DNA of 12,129 nucleotides, from assembly GCA_905181745.1 (NCBI GenBank), contig CAJIYV010000107.1, forward strand, positions 1-12,129, in the 5' to 3' direction. The translations under genes were made by a program, and so were the position numbers. Source of the stretch: an uncultured Actinomycetes bacterium. GTDB taxonomy: Bacteria > Actinomycetota > Actinomycetes > S36-B12. A model generated the notes under the pieces. That model was not told the origin of the DNA, searched no databases, and was given only the letters and a program-made list of their open reading frames with translations. The first letter of the stretch is position 1, and each line of letters starts with the position of its first letter. Of this stretch, positions 6,416 through 12,129 are shown piece by piece.

Positions 6416-6438
6416 GCGGTGGCTTTGCCCGCACCCGC
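6416..6438. terminator. Hairpin between convergent metB-type and sulfatase genes, possible bidirectional terminator
   Basis: GCGGTG (6416-6421) can pair with CACCCGC (6432-6438) with one bulged C, closing a loop that holds GCTTTGC. It fills nearly all of the 25-bp gap between two convergent stop codons. There is no T run on either side, so any termination would be of the U-poor kind seen in Actinomycetota. Confidence 0.4.
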
Positions 6439-8040
6439 CTATTGAGAGACGCCAACAACAGGGATTGCCGCTGAGTCAGCCACACGGCAATCATCACCCA
6501 AGCAAGTGCTGAGCGCCTTGAGTTGGCCGGACAAGCTGGCGATCAGAAGTGGGTCAGCAGTCGTGATGAGGTTCACCATTTCATAAGGATCATTTTCGCG
6601 GTTGTACAAGGTTTTAGAGCCATCCACGTACTCGACATAGAGCCACTTCTCGCTGCGCAGAGCAAAGAACTGAGGCGGCGCATTTTTTTGGTAGTCGGGG
6701 TCTTCTGGCGTGGAAATCCCCAGGCTCTCGGAGAGAACCGCATTGCGCCAACCTTCAGGGGTTTCACCAGCTGAGAAAAAATCAACCAAAGAGCGTCCAT
6801 CGACCCAGCTAGGTGCAGTTGCGCCAAGCAACTGGGCGAATGATGGACCAAGATCTATCGTGCTGGTCATTGCATCGACTGTAATTCCTGCTGGCACACC
6901 AGGTCCGATCACGATCATGGGAACTACCGTGTCGGATGCGTAAGGGGTGCGTTTGCCCTTAAACATGCGCCGCTCAGCCATGTGGTAGCCGTTATCGGTT
7001 GTCACCACGACCAAAGTGTCTTTATCACGTCCAGTTTCCTTGAGTTTAGCCATAATCGCATCAACGGAATCAGCAATGGATTCGGCGGATCGGGCTCGCT
7101 GACGCCATTGCCGGTCGGCTTTTGCTAGTCGGGCTGCATTAAGTGGGGTCTTATCTTTCATCCACTTTGGTTCGTCAACGCCATAGGAGTTATACGTCGG
7201 ATTTCGCGGGGCTAGTGTCCCGCCTTGCTTCAGCGCATTACGGGTTGCAACCGGGGCCGGCTTGTGGGGACTGTATGTCGAAAGTTCAAGGAAGAACGGC
7301 TGCTGCGCAGTTTGGATGAACTGGGTTGCTTTGTTGGTAATTACGTCGTTAAGAAAATCCGAAGTCTTATTCCCGTACCGGACGAGAGTTCCGTTGTCAT
7401 TAAGAGTGTAGTTGTATCCGGTGTAAGAGTCACCGCGAGAAATGGGCACTGCCCACTGATCCCAACCCGGGGGAATGTACTTGGCTTCCTTTGGTTCGGA
7501 GGGAAAATCATTGAGGTACTTCCCAAACAGGGCGGTGGTGACGCCCGCGTTACTAAGCCACACTGGAAGGCAGTCATTTTCCTCCTTGCGGTCACGAAAC
7601 GTGGGCCACCCACCACCGGTTTTTTCAATATTTGAGATCACTTTGTGATTGTGAATGTATTGGCCGCGCATAATGGAAACGCGAGAAGGGCAACACAGTG
7701 AGTCGGTGACAGTGTGGTTTGTGAAGGTGATGCCTTGTTCTTTAAGGGCGGCAAGGCGTGGGACTTGGTTAAAAAGATTCCAGTCGAGGTCGTCGGCAAG
7801 AACGAAGACAAGGTTCTCGGCCTCTGCTAAGAGCCCAACGGGGTCACTGGCTGCTTGGCCATCAATTAGGGGGTCACTCGAAGTAGTGGAATCGCTGACC
7901 GAGTCAGCTTGAACGGGGGTGGACCGAACCGAAGAGATGAAAAAGACGGTGCCCACGGCTAGCAAAATCAGGGCGGTTCCGGCTGCAACTAGGGTGTTGA
8001 TTATCGTCTGGTTCGGCGCAGAAGAGTCATTTTCGTTCAC
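6439..8040 (-). CDS. Membrane-anchored sulfatase (formylglycine type)
   Basis: The 533-residue protein is an alkaline-phosphatase-superfamily sulfatase that hydrolyses sulfate esters outside the cell. A short cytosolic N terminus is followed by one hydrophobic segment (about 15-37), probably a signal anchor, then a Ser/Asp/Thr-rich linker to about residue 70. The catalytic part starts NLVFVLADDLDW, giving metal-binding Asp83 and Asp84. The sulfatase signature is CCPSR (116-120), so Cys116 would be converted to formylglycine. FGKYLND (172-178), SPHKPAP (257-263) and TTDNGYHMAERRMFKGK (347-363, with Asp349 and Asn350 as metal ligands) complete the active site. The pattern is closest to N-acetylglucosamine-6-sulfatase/arylsulfatase-like members; the substrate is not known. 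A formylglycine-generating enzyme is needed but not encoded here. GTG is the only plausible start, since the frame closes upstream. AAGGA lies 12 nt before it, rather far. It is 55 nt downstream of the MFS gene, probably cotranscribed. Confidence 0.92.
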   Translation of the reverse strand: MNENDSSAPNQTIINTLVAAGTALILLAVGTVFFISSVRSTPVQADSVSDSTTSSDPLIDGQAASDPVGLLAEAENLVFVLADDLDWNLFNQVPRLAALKEQGITFTNHTVTDSLCCPSRVSIMRGQYIHNHKVISNIEKTGGGWPTFRDRKEENDCLPVWLSNAGVTTALFGKYLNDFPSEPKEAKYIPPGWDQWAVPISRGDSYTGYNYTLNDNGTLVRYGNKTSDFLNDVITNKATQFIQTAQQPFFLELSTYSPHKPAPVATRNALKQGGTLAPRNPTYNSYGVDEPKWMKDKTPLNAARLAKADRQWRQRARSAESIADSVDAIMAKLKETGRDKDTLVVVTTDNGYHMAERRMFKGKRTPYASDTVVPMIVIGPGVPAGITVDAMTSTIDLGPSFAQLLGATAPSWVDGRSLVDFFSAGETPEGWRNAVLSESLGISTPEDPDYQKNAPPQFFALRSEKWLYVEYVDGSKTLYNRENDPYEMVNLITTADPLLIASLSGQLKALSTCLGDDCRVADSAAIPVVGVSQ

Positions 8041-8095
8041 TGAGAGTCTTGATCCTTATCTAGTCGAGAAAGATAGTTTCAACTATGTTCCCAGA

Positions 8096-9412
8096 CTACG
8101 TTACGTCTGAGCGCCTGAGGGTTTCGGGCATGCGAATCACGAGGAAAATGGGCAGTATGGCGAGCAGTGCCCCAAAAGCGAAGGCCCAACTAAAGTCGAA
8201 AAGATCTACCAAGAGCCCGGCAGCCAGGGGCCCAATCACGGCTCCGACATCGCTCATCATTTGGAAGGTTGCCACCACTATTCCACCCTTCTTGCCCCCC
8301 ATCACGTCGCCAATGACCGCTGAGGGTGCGGAGCCAAGGAAAGCGGCGCCGAAGCCTTGAATCGCCATGCTGACCAGGAACAGGATGGTTCCCAACATGG
8401 CGGCTTGGCCCAGGCCGTTGACTGCGGCATCGGAGAGGGTGAGCACGACCATACCGATTGCGGTCGCGAATGTGCCGTACAGCAGTGCTTTGCGCCGGCC
8501 TTGCGTGTCAGCCATTCGGCCGGCGGGGAGCAGGACCAGAGCTTGCACGGCGGCTGCTGCAAGGAAGCCAAAGCCTGAAAGTGAGGCTCCACGCTGCAGC
8601 CCTTCGACCACGAAGAGCGGTACGACCGAGCTGCGCAAACCAAATGAGACGAAACCGGTAATCAGGTTACTGCCCAGAGCCGCTTGATACGCCTTGTCTT
8701 TGAGGGCGCCGCGAAGCTCTTGCATTCGGTTGTTTTGGCCATGGGAGACCGCCTCTTCGCGGGCAAGGAGTTTGGCGCGGGTCAGAAACACCAGGGTGAC
8801 AAGAGCCGCCATGAAAAGAGCAGCGGCGTATACGAAAAATGGAGCGCGAATTGAAAACGCGACAACGATCCCCCCAACCGCCGGGCCGGCAACTCCACCG
8901 AGGAGAAACCCTCCTTGGAAAGCACCTGCGGCACGTCCGCGCTGGCTTGAATCAACGACACGCAGGAGCAAAGCGAGCGCCGAGACCGTGAACATGGATG
9001 AGCCAATTCCGCCGATTCCGCGAAAGGCCACGAGTTGGAGGTACGTCTGGGAAAAACCAGCAATCATGCTGGAAGTGGCAACAATGAGGAGTCCAGATGT
9101 CAAAACAATCCGCTCACCAAGACGATCAACGAGTATGCCAGCGATCGGGGCAAAAACAAATCGCATCAATGCAAAAACGGAGATTACTGCGCTGGCTTGC
9201 AGGGCTGTTACATCAAAAGTTTTGGCAAAAATGGGGAGCGCCGGAGCCAGGATTCCGAATCCGATGGCCACGAAGAACGCAATGACCGAGAGAACCGCTA
9301 CTTCCTTCGGGAGCCCCTTCAGAAGGGGGGTGCGCCGAATAGCGCCACCGAGGCGCCGGGTGTGTGAGGCCCTAGTGGGTTGGTCTTCTGGGCTAGCTGG
9401 TAGTTCGGGCAC
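8096..9412 (-). CDS. Major facilitator superfamily transporter, drug/proton antiporter-like
   Basis: The 438-residue integral membrane protein has about twelve hydrophobic segments in two six-helix halves, after a hydrophilic N terminus of about 35 residues. The MFS motif A is clear after helix 2: G92-I-L-V-D96-R97-L-G99-E-R101. A diverged copy, AGRMADTQGRRKAL, lies at the same place in the second half. VAFRGIGGIGSSM (128-140) fits the helix 4 motif B with Arg131. This resembles the DHA1 family of proton-coupled exporters (TetA-like), but the substrate cannot be told. The GTG start is backed by AAAGGA (9418-9423) 5 nt upstream, a proper ribosome binding site. It is the first gene of a likely two-gene minus-strand operon with the sulfatase, which could suggest movement of a sulfated compound or its desulfated product; this is conjecture from position only. 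Confidence 0.92.
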   Translation of the reverse strand: MPELPASPEDQPTRASHTRRLGGAIRRTPLLKGLPKEVAVLSVIAFFVAIGFGILAPALPIFAKTFDVTALQASAVISVFALMRFVFAPIAGILVDRLGERIVLTSGLLIVATSSMIAGFSQTYLQLVAFRGIGGIGSSMFTVSALALLLRVVDSSQRGRAAGAFQGGFLLGGVAGPAVGGIVVAFSIRAPFFVYAAALFMAALVTLVFLTRAKLLAREEAVSHGQNNRMQELRGALKDKAYQAALGSNLITGFVSFGLRSSVVPLFVVEGLQRGASLSGFGFLAAAAVQALVLLPAGRMADTQGRRKALLYGTFATAIGMVVLTLSDAAVNGLGQAAMLGTILFLVSMAIQGFGAAFLGSAPSAVIGDVMGGKKGGIVVATFQMMSDVGAVIGPLAAGLLVDLFDFSWAFAFGALLAILPIFLVIRMPETLRRSDVT

Positions 9413-9417
9413 TGTGA

Positions 9418-9423
9418 TCCTTT
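9418..9423 (-). promoter_or_regulatory. Ribosome binding site of the MFS transporter gene
   Basis: AAAGGA on the minus strand, 5 nt before the GTG at 9412, fixes this start. It contrasts with the leaderless genes nearby. Confidence 0.65.
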
Positions 9424-9438
9424 ATGAGGGTGCAAGTA

Positions 9439-9466
9439 TGAAGCCTGCTCTTGTGAAGCCTGCTCT
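9439..9466. repeat. 13-bp direct repeat, period 15, in a divergent promoter region
   Basis: TGAAGCCTGCTCT occurs at 9439-9451 and again, identical, at 9454-9466, so the copies sit about one and a half helical turns apart. They lie 26 to 54 bp upstream of the MFS gene start and about 80 bp before the divergent metallohydrolase gene. This is a plausible place for paired binding sites of a regulator of the transporter. Confidence 0.6.
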
Positions 9467-9507
9467 GACTCTACTTGCGTGGTAATCCACGCACGGATGG
9501 AACCTCT

Positions 9508-9542
9508 TTCACTATTTATCCGGTGCAGGGCAAGATAGCCGC
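9508..9542 (+). promoter_or_regulatory. Leaderless promoter of the metallohydrolase gene
   Basis: TTCACT (9508-9513), a 17-bp spacer, CAAGAT (9531-9536), then 6 nt to the ATG at 9543. No Shine-Dalgarno sequence is seen. Confidence 0.45.
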
Positions 9543-10082
9543 ATGACAAGCGCCGGTCGAGCACAAGCACCTGATCGAAATCGCGCCAAAGTCTATGCCG
9601 CTGAGGATCAATTTTCGAGCCTGATGAACCGGGGCGGGAAGGTTGAGTTTTTTGGCTCAGTTCTTGACGTACCCACCCAGAAGAGATTTGCAAACCTTGA
9701 ATCAATAGATACCTACATGTCTGGGCTTTTTGCCAAGCTGAATTGTGATCTATTTCCTCCAAGAACCCGCGAGCGCAAAGGATCTACGAAGGCGCATTAT
9801 GAATTTGCCACTGGGGTTATTGCTATTCCCGTGTCAGGTCAAGCAGCAATGTGGGCACTGCGGGAAACGCTCATTCTTCATGAATGTGCACACCATGTTG
9901 CAGCCTCGTGCGCGCCGGTCGACGAGCCAGCACACGGTCCAACTTTTACGGCGTGCATGCTGATGCTGGTAGAAACAGCTCTCGGGGACCAAGCCCGGTT
10001 GCTGCTTTCATCCGGTTACCTGGAACTGGGTGTTCCGGTTGGAGAACATCAAGAAATATTTTCACATCGGAGCGCAACGTGA
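9543..10082 (+). CDS. Putative zinc metallohydrolase, TIGR04338-like family
   Basis: The 179-residue soluble protein carries a zincin motif HECAH (113-117; His113 and His117 as zinc ligands, Glu114 as catalytic base) followed by a second His118. HGPTF at 131-135 offers a third ligand, His131, in the spacing seen in SprT-like proteins. A basic N-terminal region has VYAAEDQFSSLMNRGG (17-32), an IDTYMSGLFAKL helix (55-66) and a charged basic segment (74-83). There is no signal peptide or membrane segment, so it is cytosolic. From memory this fits the actinobacterial TIGR04338 metallohydrolase family, whose substrate is unknown; I could not run a search. Its stop overlaps the GTG start of the DUF2786 gene as GTGA, implying translational coupling and a shared task. 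The ATG start is supported by a leaderless promoter. Confidence 0.8.
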   Translation: MTSAGRAQAPDRNRAKVYAAEDQFSSLMNRGGKVEFFGSVLDVPTQKRFANLESIDTYMSGLFAKLNCDLFPPRTRERKGSTKAHYEFATGVIAIPVSGQAAMWALRETLILHECAHHVAASCAPVDEPAHGPTFTACMLMLVETALGDQARLLLSSGYLELGVPVGEHQEIFSHRSAT

Positions 10083-10879
10083 AATTAGAGCGAATTGCGG
10101 CCCTTTTGGCAAAGGCCGAGCGGACAGACAATCAGGCAGAGGCCGATGCTTATCTCACCAAAGCACAAATGTTGGCGACCCTTGCCAGCATTGACCTTGC
10201 AACGGCGCGCAATCACACCAAAACGACAGAGACGCTCACACCTGTGAGTCGTACGGTCACGATCGGAGTTAAAGGAAAACGCGCCAATACCCACCTAGTA
10301 AATCTTTTTGTGACGGTCGCACACTCAAATAGTGCGCACGTCGATGTTGCTCGAGATTCGACCTATGTAATCAGTTACGGGATGCCTAGTGATCTGGATT
10401 CAATTGAGGCTCTTTTTTCTTCGCTTGCCGTCCAAATGATCACCCATGGAAATGCTTATGTGAACGCAGGTTCCTGGCGTGGCGAAAAATTTGACGGACG
10501 AGTTAGAGTTTCTGGTGGATATCGCCGCCGCCGAGTCGAATTCACGGCCCAGACCGCCCGAGCCGCGTTTTACCGGGCTTACATCGTGCGAATCGGTGAG
10601 CGTGTGAACGAAGGCCGGGCTCAAGCGATTCGGGAAAATGATTCGAAGACCAAAAATCAGGAGGGTCTATCTGGCGCGTTAGTCCTTGCTAACCGAGAAA
10701 AAGAAATCAGCTCATTTCATCGAAGGACTTCCCAGGCACGCGGCAGTTGGGGTGGTTACTCGGGTGCGGCCACGAGCAACTCCGGATCGGCGGCAAGCGC
10801 CGGGCGCAGGGCAGCCTCGAGCGCCAATCTTGGCAGTCGCCGAGAATTGCCGGGTGCCCGCCAAGAACTTTCCAGTTAA
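10079..10879 (+). CDS. DUF2786 domain-containing protein
   Basis: The 266-residue protein of unknown function starts with the DUF2786 domain (about 1-45): a lysine/leucine-patterned segment KLERIAALLAKAERT, then NQAEADAYLTKAQMLA. A middle part (55-190) mixes strands and helices, including VTVAHSNSAHVDV (78-90) and a basic RRRRVEF stretch (149-155). The tail (215-266) is rich in Gly, Ser, Ala and Arg and ends near AGRRAASSANLGSRREL. The basic character would suit nucleic acid binding, but that is inference. The frame is open upstream to 9884, but residues added there are simply the overlapping metallohydrolase gene read out of frame. GTG at 10079, overlapping the upstream stop by 4 nt, gives a protein starting right at the DUF2786 domain. 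It is therefore translated by coupling with the metallohydrolase. The stop codon lies inside a hairpin. Confidence 0.85.
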   Translation: MKLERIAALLAKAERTDNQAEADAYLTKAQMLATLASIDLATARNHTKTTETLTPVSRTVTIGVKGKRANTHLVNLFVTVAHSNSAHVDVARDSTYVISYGMPSDLDSIEALFSSLAVQMITHGNAYVNAGSWRGEKFDGRVRVSGGYRRRRVEFTAQTARAAFYRAYIVRIGERVNEGRAQAIRENDSKTKNQEGLSGALVLANREKEISSFHRRTSQARGSWGGYSGAATSNSGSAASAGRRAASSANLGSRRELPGARQELSS

Positions 10880-10904
10880 CTTGGTTGTAGTTCAACTAAC
10901 TGGA
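10871..10904 (+). terminator. Inverted repeat covering the DUF2786 stop codon, terminator or operator
   Basis: TCCAGTTA (10871-10878) is the exact reverse complement of TAACTGGA (10897-10904), with 18 nt between; TTG/CAA (10881-10883 with 10893-10895) can extend pairing inside. The TAA stop (10877-10879) is part of the left arm. No T run follows, so this is either a U-poor terminator or an operator ahead of the threonine ammonia-lyase gene, whose start is 24 bp downstream. Confidence 0.45.
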
Positions 10905-10915
10905 GAACTTGGTGA

Positions 10916-10927
10916 CATGATTGTGGC
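10916..10927 (+). promoter_or_regulatory. Possible leaderless -10 box of the threonine ammonia-lyase gene
   Basis: CATGAT (10916-10921) ends 6 nt before the in-frame GTG at 10928, copying the spacing at other genes in the window. The other candidate starts have no such box and no ribosome binding site. The -35 is unclear. Confidence 0.35.
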
Positions 10928-12129
10928 GTGCCACAACGAAGTGAACGCCCCTCTCCCGCTGTTTCATTGCACGACATCAAGGTGGCTAGGGAATCCCTTG
11001 TCGGAGTAATCACTGACATCCCGGTTGCAAATGCGCGCTGGTTGACCGAGCTTGTGGGAGGACTGGTCTACCTAATCCCTGAGAATTTGCAAAGGACGGG
11101 TTCATTCAAAATTCGTGGTGCTTACAACAGGCTCGCTAAATTGACCGAAAAAGAACGTGAGAGGGGAGTCGTTGCGGCCAGCGCTGGCAATCACGCACAG
11201 GGTGTTGCACTTGCCGCTCGGATGCTCGGCATCAAAGCAACAGTGTTCATGCCGCAAGGTGCGACGATTCCTAAAGTTGAAGCGACCAAGGGTTATGGCG
11301 CAGAAGTCGAGTTCGTGGGTAACAGTATTGACGAGGCACTTGTGGAAGCACGCGCATTTGCTGAACGCACCGGCGCTATTTTGATTCACCCATTTGATCA
11401 CCAAGACATTGTTGCCGGGCAGGGAACATTGGGCCTAGAAATCTTGGAAAAAATCCCGGATGTGAAGACCGTCGTGGTCTGCACGGGGGGAGGGGGACTA
11501 CTTGCTGGTATTGCCTTGGCACTCAAATCGCAAAACCCTGACATCAGAGTCATTGGTGTGCAAGCGGTAAATGCCGCAGCGTATCCGGCGTCACTTGCGG
11601 CCGGCTCACCCCAGAAACTTGACCACATGTCGACAATGGCGGATGGGATCGCGGTCGGTTTGCCCGGTGACATTCCTTTTGAAATTGTGAATCAGCACGT
11701 TGATGAAATCATGACCGTAACCGAGGATCAATTATCAAGCGCAGCGTTGCTCTTGCTTGAGCGGGCAAAAATGGTTGTAGAGCCGGCTGGTGCCGCTGCG
11801 ACAGCCGCAGTCATGGCCTGGCCGACAAAATTTGAAGCACCCGTCGCGGTGGTACTTTCTGGCGGCAATGTGGACTCATTGCTTTTGCTTCGCATTATTC
11901 GTCACGGCATGGCCGCGAGTGGGCGCTACATGACAATCAAAGTCCGAGTGTCCGATTCGCCTGGGAACCTGGCAAGAATTCTTTCCGCGGTCCAAGATAT
12001 GCACGCAAATATTGTTGAAATTGAGCACAATCGCATGGATCCATCTTTGGGCGTGGATGAAGTGGAGATTGACATTCATGTTGAGACGCGTGGTCGTGAT
12101 CACGCACAGGAAGTCCTGCATAACCTGAT
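10928..12129 (+). CDS. ilvA: Threonine ammonia-lyase (threonine dehydratase), 3' end cut by window edge
   Basis: This fold II PLP enzyme deaminates threonine to 2-oxobutanoate plus ammonia, the entry to isoleucine synthesis. Counted from GTG 10928, the motifs are ENLQRTGSFKIRGAY with PLP Lys61, SAGNHAQG (85-92), HPFDHQDIVAGQGT in the middle, and the phosphate loop TGGGGL (186-191). AKMVVEPAGAA and LSGGNVDSL close the catalytic domain. An ACT-like regulatory domain starts near residue 334 (TIKVRVSDSPGNLARIL) and runs to the edge, giving the one-ACT form (TIGR01127-like) of about 400 residues. At least 400 codons are present and only a few residues should be missing. The frame is open from 10916; other starts are TTG 10967 and GTG 10982. 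I chose 10928 for its -10 box at the 6-nt spacing, though it adds about 13 residues ahead of the usual start region. Regulation by isoleucine or valine through ACT is possible. Confidence 0.93.
   Translation, partial: MPQRSERPSPAVSLHDIKVARESLVGVITDIPVANARWLTELVGGLVYLIPENLQRTGSFKIRGAYNRLAKLTEKERERGVVAASAGNHAQGVALAARMLGIKATVFMPQGATIPKVEATKGYGAEVEFVGNSIDEALVEARAFAERTGAILIHPFDHQDIVAGQGTLGLEILEKIPDVKTVVVCTGGGGLLAGIALALKSQNPDIRVIGVQAVNAAAYPASLAAGSPQKLDHMSTMADGIAVGLPGDIPFEIVNQHVDEIMTVTEDQLSSAALLLLERAKMVVEPAGAAATAAVMAWPTKFEAPVAVVLSGGNVDSLLLLRIIRHGMAASGRYMTIKVRVSDSPGNLARILSAVQDMHANIVEIEHNRMDPSLGVDEVEIDIHVETRGRDHAQEVLHNL

Noticed and set aside
8057..8082. TTGAAA and TAGATA before the sulfatase gene as an internal promoter
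   Set aside because: The spacer is only 14 bp, too short for a normal sigma-70 type promoter, and the offset does not fit a leaderless start.
8694..9485. 263-codon open frame on the plus strand
   Set aside because: It lies antisense to the MFS gene and is rich in Arg, Ala, Pro and Thr, typical of a shadow frame. The MFS protein on the other strand has clear helices and motif A.
9884..10078. N-terminal extension of the DUF2786 frame
   Set aside because: Those 65 codons overlap the metallohydrolase gene out of frame and have shadow-like composition. The GTG at 10079 gives a start right at the DUF2786 domain with a GTGA overlap.
1..12129. CRISPR array, insertion sequence, prophage or antiphage defence genes
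   Set aside because: Read through on both strands: no regularly spaced repeats, transposase or integrase motifs, terminal inverted repeats or defence-type domains were seen.

Overview
The window looks like chromosomal DNA from a moderate-GC member of the Actinomycetota; by eye GC is a little above half. The reasons are an actinobacterial-style HExxH metallohydrolase (TIGR04338-like) overlapping a DUF2786 gene, a cbs/metB neighbourhood like that of mycobacteria, frequent GTG starts, and what appears to be widespread leaderless transcription. At several genes a TANNNT-like -10 box ends exactly 6 nt before the start codon, so the start codon itself would be the transcript's first base. The exact genus cannot be read from the sequence. 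TTA leucine codons occur inside core metabolic genes, so this is not a TTA-avoiding high-GC genome.

Layout, left to right: (1) 1-241, a leader without a gene, holding a hairpin and a small palindrome, then a lipoprotein sugar-type ABC solute-binding protein (242-1669). No permease genes follow it. (2) A tRNA gene with anticodon UAA but a short class I variable loop (1746-1819), which is unusual for leucine. (3) A seven-helix Bax inhibitor-1/YccA membrane protein (1880-2725), convergent with a small unknown gene on the minus strand (2786-3070). (4) A sulfur amino acid block: cystathionine beta-synthase (3175-4551), peptide methionine sulfoxide reductase MsrA on the minus strand (4548-5195) and a cystathionine gamma-synthase/lyase (5265-6413). 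Cbs and MetB together can link homocysteine, cystathionine and cysteine, and MsrA repairs oxidised methionine. (5) A minus-strand pair, an MFS transporter (8096-9412) followed by a membrane-anchored formylglycine-type sulfatase (6439-8040). (6) A plus-strand overlapping pair, the metallohydrolase (9543-10082) and the DUF2786 protein (10079-10879). (7) A threonine ammonia-lyase with a C-terminal ACT domain (10928 to the right edge), missing only its last few residues.

Most genes are familiar housekeeping types. The parts that deserve a second look are the short-variable-loop tRNA(UAA), the uniform leaderless promoter geometry, the coupled metallohydrolase/DUF2786 pair of unknown function, and several hairpins and direct repeats at gene boundaries. 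I see no CRISPR array, insertion sequence, prophage gene or ribosomal RNA. No stretch longer than about 300 bases lacks a gene.
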